A stretch of DNA of 64,000 nt from Pontibacter sp. E15-1. Its GTDB lineage: Bacteria > Bacteroidota > Bacteroidia > Cytophagales > Hymenobacteraceae. The notes below the pieces were generated by a model. The model saw nothing but the letters and a program-made list of their open reading frames with translations. It did no database searches and had not been told where the DNA came from. Where the stretch lies: assembly GCF_022601975.1 (NCBI RefSeq), contig NZ_JAKVIR010000025.1, positions 1-64,000 of the forward strand, given 5' to 3'. Shown here one piece after another: positions 36,198-45,737 of the stretch; within the stretch, counting starts at the first letter, position 1, and every line of letters begins with the position of its first letter. The position numbers and the translations under genes were made by a program.

Positions 36198-37256
36198 TTA
36201 ATTTACTTTTAATAATGTTCTGATCCTTGCTTCATCGCTTAAAACTTCAAGCTCCAGGCGGTATGCTCTGCTTTCTGCCGGCTGCAGGAATATGAGCTCA
36301 TCCTGCGCCCGCGCCTTCCCCTGCCCGATGGGTAGGTTCGTGCCCGGCTCCAGCCCCATTACATACTCGCCTTTCCCCCAATGCTGCCAGTTGGTGAGCC
36401 AGGGCAGCTGTTCTTTTTGGAAACGTACTGCTACGGCCACACCGATATTCGGATTATATACCCCACAGGTACATTGCCCCGAGCGATCTGGTGTCGGGTT
36501 GATGAAAGCAGCCTCCTCCCCTCCTCCGCTGTGCTCGTATAAAGGGGCGAGGCACTTGCGGAAGTTGTTGCCTTCCCGGAAAATCTTGTTGTCAGGCGCT
36601 CCATCGCGCGGTTGCCACGAACCGTCCCATAGAATATCGGCACCTTCATCTACCAGCGGCCAGCCAAAATTCAGATGATACAGCAGCATGTGCGGCGCGG
36701 CAGTGTTGCCCCGGTTGATTACCTCATCCTGAATCCTGATGGCAGCCTGTCCGATCGTTCCGGATATAGTGCGCCTCAGCTCCAGGTTAGGCCCGAAAAC
36801 CTGTGTCTGCCTGATTCTCCCCGTGATGCTCATCTCCATTTTACCGGCCATGGGGTCTGGCTGAATAATGGATTCGATTTCAGCGGGCGTGTTGCTGATC
36901 TGCCCGTGCAGGCCGCGCTCACCATATGTGTCTGCCTCGGGTCCACCCACATGGGTTAAGCCACACGTGGTCAGCAAGCCGCCGCCAAATGTCCGGAGCC
37001 ACGCGATGCCTCTGTCTGAAAACGGTTCGGGAGAGGTAATGCCGGAGTGGCTCAGCCAGGCAAGGCTGTGCTGGTTGTAAAACGCATCCGCAATGTCCAT
37101 GGCCCGGTCAATGACGACCTTATAGCGCAGGCCCGTGCCGGTATTGATCCAGGCAATACGGGTTCCGCGACCAAGGCCATTGTCTAGTACAGCGGTTTCT
37201 ATACCACCTAACTGTGCGGGGTTGCAGATTTTATTTTCCCAGGTTGAGTGCGCCAA
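36198..37256 (-). CDS. DUF4432 family, aldose 1-epimerase-like protein
   Basis: A 352-residue beta-rich protein of the DUF4432 / galactose mutarotase-like superfamily. It starts with TWENKICNPAQLGGIETAVLDNGLGRGTRIAWINTGTGLRYKVVIDRAMDIADAFYN. It has the conserved segments GLTHVGGPEADTYGERGLHGQIS and MLLYHLNFGWPLVDEGA, and ends with GLEPGTNLPIGQGKARAQ. There is no signal peptide. It would change anomers or open hemiacetals of the imported sugar before isomerisation. It is 150 nt after susD3 and 23 nt ahead of the cupin. Confidence 0.88.
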   Translation of the reverse strand: MAHSTWENKICNPAQLGGIETAVLDNGLGRGTRIAWINTGTGLRYKVVIDRAMDIADAFYNQHSLAWLSHSGITSPEPFSDRGIAWLRTFGGGLLTTCGLTHVGGPEADTYGERGLHGQISNTPAEIESIIQPDPMAGKMEMSITGRIRQTQVFGPNLELRRTISGTIGQAAIRIQDEVINRGNTAAPHMLLYHLNFGWPLVDEGADILWDGSWQPRDGAPDNKIFREGNNFRKCLAPLYEHSGGGEEAAFINPTPDRSGQCTCGVYNPNIGVAVAVRFQKEQLPWLTNWQHWGKGEYVMGLEPGTNLPIGQGKARAQDELIFLQPAESRAYRLELEVLSDEARIRTLLKVN

Positions 37257-37406
37257 TGTGTTTGTGTATGATGATTATACAATGCTTTCAGAAATATGCT
37301 CTTTTAAACTACCCAAACACCAACGGATAGAGTCTTTGCCCTTTTCTGTTGGTGCGTATACAATCAGTCGCCTTTATGACGACCCGGCAGTTCTTTTCCT
37401 GAAGTA

Positions 37407-38909
37407 TTAAAAATAAGGGCTCAAAGCAGCCTCGTCAGCCGGAAGTGCATAGTATAAGCTTATGTTGCTGAACACATGGCTACGCGGGGCTGAGCCCTCA
37501 GGATAATAATACGCCTGTGGATTTGCTTTTACTCTTTCCCCGTATGCAGTAATTACATCTATGGCCCTGCCTGTTCTTACCAAATCGAACCAGCGCTTAT
37601 TCTCGAAGGCTAATTCTACTCTTCTTTCGTGATATATAGCTTCCAGTAAATCTCCTCCTGAATAATCGTCCAGGCTGGCACGGTTGCGCACCATGTCCAG
37701 GTAGTCTGCTGCTTCGCCTTCTTTGCCTTGCTCGGCCAATGCTTCTGCCAGAAACAACAGGACTTCCGAGTAGCGGTATATAGGCCAGTTCATTCCGTGG
37801 TTGTTGTGCAAGGCATGGGGCTTGGCATATTTCTTTATATATGGATACACTTTATCTTCCCGGGCACTTCCGCTCAAAGTGATATACCCTATGGAAGCCG
37901 CTTCTCTTTCGTCCCCTTCTTCGTAGGCGGCAATGATATCGGGCGTAGGAATATTATTTCCCTCCCCATCAATCGGCTGCGGATTGGAGGTGCCGGTGAT
38001 GGTCACAAGTTCCCCAGGGCTAATAGGGCGGGGCATAAACTGGTATAGAAAGTTTCCGTTAAGCCCTGCGGAGCCTTCCAGGAACTGCACCTCAAACACC
38101 GACTCGATGTTGTTCTTGTTTCCGGTGGAATTCGAGAAGGCTTCGGCATATTCAGGTATCAGGGCATATTCGCCGCTGTTCACAACTTCCCTCAGCAGCG
38201 TTTCGGCCTCTGCCCACTTTTTCTGCACGATATACACGTTGGCCAGTAAGGTTCTTGCCGCACCCGATGTGGCCCTTCCTTCTTCCTGTTTCGATTTCGG
38301 TGGCAACAAAGAGGCGGCCTCTCTGGCGTCTGCAATAATCTGGGTATAAAGCCCTTCTTCCGACGTCAGGGGCAAAGCGGCTTCCTCCCGGTTGGGCACA
38401 GGAGTTAAGTGCAAGGGCACACTCCCAAAGTAACGCACCAGCTCGAAATAGGCGTAGGCCCTGAGGAACTTGGCTTGTCCGATTATATTGTCTTTCATCG
38501 CCTTATCACTAAATTCCACCTGATCGATGGACGCCAGTATCTGGTTAGTGCGGGCGATGATCTGATAATCCAGCCGGTACTGGTTAAGCACATGCGTATT
38601 GGACGTGACGCCATTGGCAGTCGGGATAGCGAAATCGGCTATGTCCTCCTGTTGTTCCGTAGCCCCAAAAAGCGGGTTTCTGGCATAGTAGGTATTATCG
38701 GAGTGCATTTCCCCTAAAAGCCAGGCCCGGTCGTTTACAATGCTCCGGAGCGGCACATACGCCGCATTGACGGCCTGTTGGAAATCGGCCGGCTTTTTAA
38801 AAAAGGTCGCCGAACTCAACGATGTTTCCGGCACAACCTCCAGAAAGTTATCCTTACAGCCTGTCAGCGTGGCGCCCACAAGCAAGATTAGTATGATTCC
38901 TTTTTTCAT
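37407..38909 (-). CDS. SusD/RagB-family lipoprotein (SusD3)
   Basis: SusD-like lipoprotein of 500 residues with a lipobox (ATLTGCKDN) and the typical N-terminus (TSLSSATFFKKPADFQQAVNAAYVPLRS). Helical repeats include FLRAYAYFELVRYFGSVPL, and the C-terminal landmark is AIYHERRVELAFENKRWFDLVRTGRAID. It follows susC3 by 49 nt. It is the surface ligand-binding partner of SusC3. The cytoplasmic genes downstream indicate that the ligand enters an oxidoreductase/isomerase route. Confidence 0.95.
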   Translation of the reverse strand: MKKGIILILLVGATLTGCKDNFLEVVPETSLSSATFFKKPADFQQAVNAAYVPLRSIVNDRAWLLGEMHSDNTYYARNPLFGATEQQEDIADFAIPTANGVTSNTHVLNQYRLDYQIIARTNQILASIDQVEFSDKAMKDNIIGQAKFLRAYAYFELVRYFGSVPLHLTPVPNREEAALPLTSEEGLYTQIIADAREAASLLPPKSKQEEGRATSGAARTLLANVYIVQKKWAEAETLLREVVNSGEYALIPEYAEAFSNSTGNKNNIESVFEVQFLEGSAGLNGNFLYQFMPRPISPGELVTITGTSNPQPIDGEGNNIPTPDIIAAYEEGDEREAASIGYITLSGSAREDKVYPYIKKYAKPHALHNNHGMNWPIYRYSEVLLFLAEALAEQGKEGEAADYLDMVRNRASLDDYSGGDLLEAIYHERRVELAFENKRWFDLVRTGRAIDVITAYGERVKANPQAYYYPEGSAPRSHVFSNISLYYALPADEAALSPYF

Positions 38910-38958
38910 TATATATAGAAATAACGATGTCAGAATAAATTTTAAATACAGGTATCTG

Positions 38959-41900
38959 CTAGAAGTTCAGATTTACACCGAGGGTATAGGTGCGCGGTAC
39001 CGGGTAGTTGGAAAGGTCAATTCCCTGGCTCAGGTTACCGCCGTCGCCATTACCTGCCCTATTACCGCTTGTCTCCGGGTTAGGGCCGCCCGTATAGTTG
39101 GTGAACACATAGGCCTGCTGAACAGACGCGTAGAGTCTGGCTGACTTGATAAACTTGGTGATCGCGCCGACATCGTACCCGAGTGTGATGTTTTTGATCG
39201 TAAAATAAGACGCATCCTGAATAAAGTGGCTGCTCATCCAGTCTCTTTCAATACCTGTCACGTTACCCCCGCCCACTGTTGTACCAAAAACGCCGTCGCC
39301 CGGGTTGTCCACTGACCTGAAGCGGTTTTTAACACCTTCCACCATATTGAAAACACCGTCCAGGTTGGCTGTGCTATACAGGTGGCGAACCAGGAGCTGG
39401 TTGCCATACGAGCCGGAGCCTACGATGCTGAGATCAAACTTGCCGTATTGGAAGTTGTTGGTGATGCCGTAAATAAAATCGGGGAAAGGGTTGCCGATAA
39501 TGGTTCGGTCGTCGTTGTCTCCTCCGTTGGTGATTATCCCGTCACCGTTTAAATCCCTCAGCTTAATACTACCCACCGTTGAGCGGCCCGGGACCTGCGG
39601 GGAACTGTTGAGGTCTTCTTCATTCATATACAGACCTTCCTTTACCAGACCATAAAACTGGCCAAAGGGCTGCCCCACCTGGGTTATATGGAAGGTACCG
39701 TAAACCCTGTCTATCCCTTCGGCCAGGGCAACCACCTTGTTCCGGTTGAATGAAATGTTGGCATTGGTTGTCCAGTTAAACTTGCCTTCGGTATTCCGGG
39801 TAATGAGCGCAAACTCATGCCCCCAGAAGTCGATCTCGCCAATGTTGTCGTTGAAGTTAGTGAAGCCAGACTCCTGCGGTACCTGCACGCTATAAAGCAG
39901 GTTGGTGGTTGTCTTTTTATAGAAATCATATATAAACTGTACCCTGTCGTTGAACAGGCCCAGGTCCAAACCAACATCGAATTGCTTGGTGGTCTCCCAT
40001 CCCAGGTTGTTGTTGGCCAGAGAGGTCACTACCGCCCCAGGGGCAACCGTATTACCAAAAGCCGCATTCACCGTATTGTTCACCAGGGCGTACTGGGTAT
40101 AGTTACCAATGTTGTTGTTGCCTGTAACGCCGTAGCTGGCCCGCACTTTTGCAAACGATACCTGGCTGACATCCTGCAGGAAGGGCTCATCAGACATGAT
40201 CCAGCCGACGGAAGCAGAGGGGAAAACGCCCCACCGGTTCTCCTCTCCGAAGCGGGAAGAACCGTCGCTGCGAACAGCGGCGCTAAACAGGTATTTGCCC
40301 TTGTAATTGTAAGTGAGCCTTGACAGGAAAGAGGTCAGACTCCACTCTTCCACACCGCTGTAGGTACCGCTCCTGTTTATGTTAAGTCCTGCCTGCACAG
40401 TAGGCAGCCGGTCGTCGGCATACGTGTCGGCCTGAATGCGGGCTCTGTCATACCGGAACCGCTGGTTTGTAAAACCACCCAACAGCTCAAAATTATGATC
40501 GTTGAATCTCTTGCTATAGGTAGCCAGGTTCTCGTTCAGCCAGGTAAGGGACTTGGAGTTATCTCTGATGGAAACTGCTGTGGTTGGAATAGGTGTGTTG
40601 ATGCTACTCGTAGCTGTGGAAGGGTTGAAAAAGAAGAACTCCGAGTTCGCCGTCTCCACATTGAATGTAGACTTCAGCACCAGTCCTTCAATCGGCTCAT
40701 ACTGCACATATGCGTTCGAAATCAGGCTTATCGTCTCGGTTTCGTTTACCAGTTCTTCCGCTGCCCGCACCCAGTTGGGATAGGCGAAAATATTACCGGT
40801 TTCTGCAGGGAACCTGTTGAACAAGGTCAATTCCCCGTTTTCGTCATATATAGGCATGACCGGCCAGGTGTGCAGCGCGTTGAAAAGAATACCTGTTCCC
40901 CTGTCTCCGTCTGTTCTTGGCGTGTTGTCAAAGATATAGGAAGGGGCCAGGTTCAAACCTATTGTCACCTTATCAGACACCTCGTAATTGGAGTTGAGAC
41001 GTGCCGAGTATCTTTTGTACTCGTTATTCAGAACAACCCCTTCCTGATCAAAGACGCCGAGTACTAAGGCCGTGTTTAACTTGTCTTTGTTGGAGGTGAT
41101 GGATAAATCGTAACTCTGGATAGGGGCCGTTCGCAGCAAAGCACCATACCAGTCGTTGTTTTTGCCTTCATACCGCGAAGGATCCTGAAAAACCTCCGGC
41201 ACAGGCTTCCCTGCATCCTCATAGTATTCTTTTTTGAACTGGGCAAATTCAACGGCATCCAGCATTTTTATTCTACCCCGCTCGGGCACTTTCTGTATAC
41301 CGCGGTAGGCGCTGAAACTAACGTTTGTCTGGCCTGCCGTTCCCTTTTTAGTCGTAATCAGCACGACTCCGTTCGCTGCCCTAGAGCCATATAAAGAGGT
41401 GGAAGCCGCATCCTTCAGTATCGTGATGTCCTGAATCTCGTTCGGGTTGATCGCACCTATACCGCCTGTGATAGGGAAACCATCCACCACGTACAACGGG
41501 TCGCTCCCGCCTGTTACAGACAACTGCCCCCGAATCCTGACTGACATACCCTGCCCGGGCTTGCCGGTGGCCTGGTTTATCTGGACGCCGGCTAACTTGC
41601 CCTGCAGCTTTTGCGTTACCTGCGAAACCGGGATGTCTTTTATCTCCTTGGTACTGATGGTCTGTACAGACCCTGTCACCTCCTCCTTCAGCTGGCTGCC
41701 GTACCCTACCACCACTACTTCCTGCAATGCTTTTGTGTCGTCTCCCAGTTGCACGTTTACAGTGGAGCGGTTATTTATCGCCACTTCCTTATTCTCGAAT
41801 CCTATGTAAGAAAAGACCAGGGTGCCCCTTCCATCGGACACATTAATAGAGTAAGTACCGTCTGCACCAGTGGGGGCAGCGGTAGAGGTTCCCTTCAGAA

Positions 41901-42048
41901 CAACCGTCACGCCAGGCAAGGCAACACCGCTTTTGTCCGTGACTTTACCCGTCACTGCGGTGCCCTGCCCAAGCACGTTCGTCATAGAAAAAATCAGAAG
42001 ATAAAGCACCAACACGTACCGCCTCTCTTTTAGTAAATAATTCTTCAT
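38959..42048 (-). CDS. SusC/RagA-family TonB-dependent transporter (SusC3)
   Basis: SusC-type transporter of 1029 residues. It has a signal peptide (ending near NVLGQ), the carboxypeptidase-like domain (AVTGKVTDKSGVALPGVTVVLKG), the TonB-box region (LQEVVVVGYGSQLKEEVTGSVQTI), the plug (VRIRGQLSVTGGSDPLYVVDGFP, ITILKDAASTSLYGSRAANGV) and a barrel ending YTLGVNLNF. It is paralogous to SusC2. Its upstream region of 527 nt carries a MITE-like element with target-site duplication (42090-42205) and an 18-bp element at 42513, so the insertion separates the candidate operator from the gene. Confidence 0.96.
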   Translation of the reverse strand: MKNYLLKERRYVLVLYLLIFSMTNVLGQGTAVTGKVTDKSGVALPGVTVVLKGTSTAAPTGADGTYSINVSDGRGTLVFSYIGFENKEVAINNRSTVNVQLGDDTKALQEVVVVGYGSQLKEEVTGSVQTISTKEIKDIPVSQVTQKLQGKLAGVQINQATGKPGQGMSVRIRGQLSVTGGSDPLYVVDGFPITGGIGAINPNEIQDITILKDAASTSLYGSRAANGVVLITTKKGTAGQTNVSFSAYRGIQKVPERGRIKMLDAVEFAQFKKEYYEDAGKPVPEVFQDPSRYEGKNNDWYGALLRTAPIQSYDLSITSNKDKLNTALVLGVFDQEGVVLNNEYKRYSARLNSNYEVSDKVTIGLNLAPSYIFDNTPRTDGDRGTGILFNALHTWPVMPIYDENGELTLFNRFPAETGNIFAYPNWVRAAEELVNETETISLISNAYVQYEPIEGLVLKSTFNVETANSEFFFFNPSTATSSINTPIPTTAVSIRDNSKSLTWLNENLATYSKRFNDHNFELLGGFTNQRFRYDRARIQADTYADDRLPTVQAGLNINRSGTYSGVEEWSLTSFLSRLTYNYKGKYLFSAAVRSDGSSRFGEENRWGVFPSASVGWIMSDEPFLQDVSQVSFAKVRASYGVTGNNNIGNYTQYALVNNTVNAAFGNTVAPGAVVTSLANNNLGWETTKQFDVGLDLGLFNDRVQFIYDFYKKTTTNLLYSVQVPQESGFTNFNDNIGEIDFWGHEFALITRNTEGKFNWTTNANISFNRNKVVALAEGIDRVYGTFHITQVGQPFGQFYGLVKEGLYMNEEDLNSSPQVPGRSTVGSIKLRDLNGDGIITNGGDNDDRTIIGNPFPDFIYGITNNFQYGKFDLSIVGSGSYGNQLLVRHLYSTANLDGVFNMVEGVKNRFRSVDNPGDGVFGTTVGGGNVTGIERDWMSSHFIQDASYFTIKNITLGYDVGAITKFIKSARLYASVQQAYVFTNYTGGPNPETSGNRAGNGDGGNLSQGIDLSNYPVPRTYTLGVNLNF

Positions 42049-42089
42049 CGCTTCTTAATTATGGTTAAACCTTCATTTTTAGAGATTAT

Positions 42090-42205
42090 CAGGACTTTCG
42101 CATCTAATCGCAACACGGAGCGAATGCAGCCTGCCGTTATTATGTGTTCTCACCAACAACTTGTTGGGCAAAAGACGCAACAAGGGCAGCTTTGCGAAAG
42201 TCCTG
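42090..42205. repeat. MITE-like element, family C, copy 1 (complete)
   Basis: A 116-bp element with 13-bp perfect terminal inverted repeats (CAGGACTTTCGCA at 42090-42102 and its complement at 42193-42205). It is flanked on both sides by ATTAT (42085-42089 and 42206-42210), a clear 5-bp target-site duplication. The interior has a palindrome around CCAACAACTTGTTGG. It has no coding capacity. It inserted in the susC3 leader between the 18-bp element and the start codon. A truncated second copy is at 45597. Confidence 0.85.
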
Positions 42206-42512
42206 ATTATAAGACCATCGCATGGTATCGGAATAGCAACTATTTTTAACTATAATATTATATTTTATTAAAATATAAAGCAGCCTTCGGCCTGACTTGT
42301 GTAACAGAAATATCTGTAACAGAAGCATATAGGTACTATATATAAATTAATATATTATATATAAATAATGATTGCCAGATTGCATTTTCCCCATAAACAG
42401 AAAAGGAAAGGTATTGCTGCAGTAGTGTATAAACGCTCATTTTTACAGCTGATAGATGAGCGTGCTATACTGACTTTATCTAATGTTAATTTAGCGATTA
42501 TTACTTGTCCAG

Positions 42513-42530
42513 CTGTCCTGAACTGTGCTG
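42513..42530 (-). promoter_or_regulatory. 18-bp direct-repeat element upstream of susC3
   Basis: In gene orientation it reads CAGCACAGTTCAGGACAG, with a further CAGTA repeat just before it, so there are nearly three half-sites. It lies 464 nt from the susC3 start (343 nt without the inserted element and its duplication) and 45 nt past the DUF1080 stop. Confidence 0.5.
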
Positions 42531-42575
42531 TACTGGGGTTGATTTTGTATGTAGCACAGTTGGGCCTTTATTCAG

Positions 42576-43391
42576 CTACAGTTGCTTTAACCGCAGGTTC
42601 CGGTACTCTACCTTCATGGGCGGGCCAACATGCACCTGCACCCCCAGGGCCCCTTTTAGTTGCCGGTTTAAAGTATCGTTATCTGTCACATCGCTCATCA
42701 ACACCCCATTAACGTAGTGCTGCAACCTGTTGCCCTTCACTACCAAATGAAAATCATTCCAGTCCTCGCTCTTGATCAAAGCCAGTAATGAATCCGGCTC
42801 CCCTAACGAACCGGTGATGTTTCTCCCGAGCCAGGCATTATTCTTAATGTTATCCCTCAGCGTGCCCGTTGGGTTCTCCTGCGGGTTTATCAAAACTTCC
42901 TCGCCGCGGTAGGCCAAAGTAGTTCTCCCACGCTCTTCGTAATTTTGCCCGGTATAGCGTTTTTTCCCATCTATATCGGCCTGGTAGCCCTTCAGGGCGA
43001 AAGGAATACTGTCTAACTCAATGCTTCGGTAGTTAACCCCCGTGTTCCCGTCTGCAGTAATCCGGAATTCTCCTTTCAGCTCAAAATCAGCGGGTTGGCC
43101 GCCTTGCCAGATCAGAAAAGTATTGCGCTTCAGCAGCTTGTCGGGCGTAACCTCCCCTACCAGGTTCCCGTTTTCTATCCTCCAATAGGCCGTGTCTCCC
43201 TTCCATCCCTCCAAAGTCTCCCCGTTGAGTAACTGCACGTAGCCAGCCTCTTCCCCTGCTGTGTTCTCTTCGAGTGCGGTCCCTCCTTCTTCCGGATTAT
43301 CCATACCAGGCGAATTGCAACCGCTTATCATAACTGCGGCGAGCATTATTCCCACCTGAACTGGTTTGAAACGGAGTAGCATCTTTCTCAT
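42576..43391 (-). CDS. DUF1080 lipoprotein (3-keto-glycoside hydrolase-like)
   Basis: Exported lipoprotein of 271 residues (lipobox MISGCNSPG). It is a single DUF1080 concanavalin-like domain: YVQLLNGETLEGWKGD at the start, DFELKGEFRITADGNTGVNYRS in the middle and the family-typical ending GALGVQVHVGPPMKVEYRNLRLKQL. Members of this family, renamed 3-keto-disaccharide hydrolases, cleave glycosides oxidised at C3 and are commonly found with Gfo/Idh/MocA oxidoreductases and TIM-barrel isomerases, as here. It has its own 18-bp element 116 nt upstream, and the next gene on the strand is susC3. Whether it is co-transcribed with susC3 is uncertain because another copy of the element lies between. 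Confidence 0.9.
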   Translation of the reverse strand: MRKMLLRFKPVQVGIMLAAVMISGCNSPGMDNPEEGGTALEENTAGEEAGYVQLLNGETLEGWKGDTAYWRIENGNLVGEVTPDKLLKRNTFLIWQGGQPADFELKGEFRITADGNTGVNYRSIELDSIPFALKGYQADIDGKKRYTGQNYEERGRTTLAYRGEEVLINPQENPTGTLRDNIKNNAWLGRNITGSLGEPDSLLALIKSEDWNDFHLVVKGNRLQHYVNGVLMSDVTDNDTLNRQLKGALGVQVHVGPPMKVEYRNLRLKQL

Positions 43392-43507
43392 GCGTTATAT
43401 AGTATATGACAGACCTTAGTTAGCAAGGAGCTAGGGCAGCTCTAGTACTTTTTAGCCTAGCTCATATCCCCTTGTTTAGTTAAATCTAATGTGTTTCCCT
43501 TAGACAA

Positions 43508-43525
43508 CTGTCATGTACTGTGCTG
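43508..43525 (-). promoter_or_regulatory. 18-bp direct-repeat element upstream of the DUF1080 gene
   Basis: In gene orientation it reads CAGCACAGTACATGACAG, 116 nt before the DUF1080 start. It is one mismatch from the window consensus and in the same relative orientation. Confidence 0.5.
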
Positions 43526-43620
43526 AGGACAGGCATTCTCTATTGGTTTTGGAGAGAAGCCGGATAGAAATTTTCCGAAAAGAAATCTCCTTTTATGTAG
43601 CCGGGGTGGCTACAATTATG

Positions 43621-43665
43621 AGCAAGTTTACATTTCGTTTTTTGGAAGCGAAATGTAAACTTGCT
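43621..43665. terminator. 17-bp hairpin between GntR copy 2 and the DUF1080 promoter
   Basis: A perfect 17-bp inverted repeat (43621-43637 with 43649-43665) with an 11-nt loop containing a T-run. It lies 111 nt after the GntR stop on the minus strand and upstream of the DUF1080 element. It is probably a transcription stop for the GntR transcript; no clean T-run follows outside the stem. Confidence 0.5.
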
Positions 43666-43776
43666 TTAACTTACGCACAGACCTGCGCTACAACAAGCCG
43701 CACTTTTTATATACCTACTGGCAAAATAGGTATGGGCAAGACAAGGCACAAAGTAAGATACCGGTGAGGTAAAGTG

Positions 43777-44799
43777 CTACAGGGAGCCGCGCCGGATCAC
43801 CTGAAAGGGATTCTTCACTTTCAGGTGCTTGCGCTCCAGCAGTAAAGTGGCTGCCATAAACCCCATCATCTCAAAATCAGTAGTGACAACAGTAATGTCC
43901 AGAAGCTCTTTGGAGGTGGTTTCGTTGAAAGATATAATCCCGATGTCCTGCCCTAAGGTCAGGTCCAGCCCCCGGCTCTTTTTGATGATATCCGCCAGGC
44001 CCGTTTCTTCCACAATCAGATACGCTGTACCCGGGGCCGGAACTTCATCGAAGGTGTTTTCCAGGATACCGAAATCCTTGTTATAGCAGTTGCAGAACAG
44101 CCGGAATCCCTGCATGATCTCCATAGGGTAATGCTCGCCAAAGGGAAATATCAAAACGAGCTTCTGGTATTTAGCCAATAAGTCTACGACTGACTCAAGT
44201 GCTTTGAATATATCCTTGCTGAAATCCTGGTATACGGACAGGTATTTGCCTTCCAGCCCGGGCAGGTCTTTATCCAGGATAACCAGTTCTTCCTTTGGGA
44301 TGCGCTTTATGGTGGGCATGTATTCCCCTTTATCAGCACTATGGAAGAAATGCGGCATGATCACATAATGGTTGTATTTGCCTAAGTTCTTGTTGATGAT
44401 CTCTTCGAACAGGTGCGCATCGTAGTGGTGAATTTGTAAATCAACTGTCGCTTTTTCGCCCAAGCCCTTCAGGAAGGCATAGTAAATAATCTTCTTATAA
44501 GAGCTCAGCTTGTTGAAGACTAAAAGAACTTTGATCTTTTTTATATCATTAGAAGCAACAAAATACCCTTTCCCGTGCACAGAGATAATGTATCCCTGCT
44601 CCTTGAGCTCCCGGTAAGCTCTTTCCACGGTGTCACGCGCAAGCAGGTGCTCCTCACTTAGCTCATTGATCGAAGGCAGCTGCTCATCTACTTTTAGTAT
44701 TCCTCTTTCTATATCATTTATAATCGACTGTATAATCTGCTTGTATTTGGGGGTCTTACAGGAGGGGCTAAGCTTGGTCTGGTACATTATCTTTTGCAT
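43777..44799 (-). CDS. GntR-type regulator with sugar-binding C-terminal domain (copy 2)
   Basis: A 340-residue transcription factor with a GntR winged helix (KTPKYKQIIQSIINDIERG, LPSINELSEEHLLARDTVERAYREL) and a periplasmic-binding-protein-like effector domain (VLLVFNKLSSYKKIIYYAFLKGLGE, VDLQIHHYD, HYVIMPHFFHS), ending FQVIRRGSL. It is a paralogue of the regulator at 12314-13330. It could begin at ATG 44787 instead, four codons later. It lies between the susC3/DUF1080 cluster and the lut-rha operon, so it is placed to control either. It is the best candidate, with copy 1, for the protein that binds the 18-bp elements. Confidence 0.9.
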   Translation of the reverse strand: MQKIMYQTKLSPSCKTPKYKQIIQSIINDIERGILKVDEQLPSINELSEEHLLARDTVERAYRELKEQGYIISVHGKGYFVASNDIKKIKVLLVFNKLSSYKKIIYYAFLKGLGEKATVDLQIHHYDAHLFEEIINKNLGKYNHYVIMPHFFHSADKGEYMPTIKRIPKEELVILDKDLPGLEGKYLSVYQDFSKDIFKALESVVDLLAKYQKLVLIFPFGEHYPMEIMQGFRLFCNCYNKDFGILENTFDEVPAPGTAYLIVEETGLADIIKKSRGLDLTLGQDIGIISFNETTSKELLDITVVTTDFEMMGFMAATLLLERKHLKVKNPFQVIRRGSL

Positions 44800-45189
44800 T
44801 TAGTTTGTAAGAAAAAATAAAAGTGGCACCCCCAGCAATAAGAGGTTTTGAGCTATGAAGATCCCGGGTGTTCTTTCTACAGCTTATGAAGAAAACCATA
44901 GCGTATGGTTGGCCAAACAGGCGATTCCTTTCTGTAGCTATAAAAGAAGTATCGGTTCTATGAAAGCTGGAACACGCCCCTCAGGCTGCACGCTTGTTAG
45001 TGCAGTTTATAGGAGTGTGTTAACGAACACAAAGATTCCACGATAAGAAATGAGCATTGTCTGTAGCCTCTACAATTGTAAAGATAATTTCATGAGTGAC
45101 CAAACACTTTTACTTAAATTTTAGTAGCAGATGCTATAAAACACGCTGAAGAACAGAGAGATGAGATATGGCGGAAACAACACCTTAGG

Positions 45190-45306
45190 TTAAACATCAA
45201 GATACTTCGCCGTACCAGCAGAAATCGGCACTGCATGAACGAGCAGCATGTAGATATTCATGGCAGAATCCCCCCTTGCCTGCGAAAGCACACCGATCCA
45301 ATATAA
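45190..45306 (-). pseudogene. Possible acyltransferase-3-like fragment
   Basis: On the minus strand about 38 codons end at a TAA (45190-45192). They include MNIYMLLVHAVPISAGTAKY, which resembles a membrane helix of acyltransferase-3 family proteins (SMxIYLxH pattern). There is no full gene. The assignment is weak and rests on one motif. Confidence 0.2.
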
Positions 45307-45387
45307 CCTATTCTATATAGTTTATACCAATATCAATTGATAAGCACGCATCACACGCACGCTTAAGCAAGTGTAATTCCTCTTCTA

Positions 45388-45456
45388 TGGCGCAAGCGTC
45401 CGCTTGTGCCTTACAATGAATCCTAACAATAGCGGCACAAGCGGACGCTTGCGCCA
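45388..45456. repeat. 23-bp palindromic repeat
   Basis: A perfect 23-bp inverted repeat (45388-45410 with 45434-45456, 23-nt spacer) containing GCGCAAGCGTCCGCTTG. It is not close enough to the end of a gene to be an ordinary terminator and looks like a dispersed palindromic repeat. I see no second copy in the window. Confidence 0.6.
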
Positions 45457-45596
45457 GAGTTTGTAGATCCAAATTCACGAACTTCCTGAACACTGCGGTA
45501 TACCCTTGCTTTTCTGGCAGAGCAGTCAGGAGAAAGGAAGCTGTTGGTGGAGTAGATTGGGGAGAACCTGATGGGGCGGGCAGGCTTTGAGGTATA

Positions 45597-45710
45597 CAGG
45601 ACTTTCGCATCTAATCGAAACACGGAGCGAAAGCAGTCTGCAGCCTGCCGTTGTTGTGTTCTCACCAACAACTTGTTGGTCAAAAGACGCAACAACGGCA
45701 ATTTTTATTG
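45597..45710. repeat. Family C element, copy 2, right end lost
   Basis: It starts with the same terminal repeat CAGGACTTTCGCA and shares most of the interior with the element at 42090 (ACACGGAGCGAA, CCTGCCGTT, TTCTCACCAACAACTTGTTGG, CAAAAGACGCAACAA). The right terminal repeat is missing and the sequence diverges near 45700, so this copy can no longer be moved. Confidence 0.75.
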
Positions 45711-45737
45711 TAATATTGTTTAATGCACAAGGTTTTA

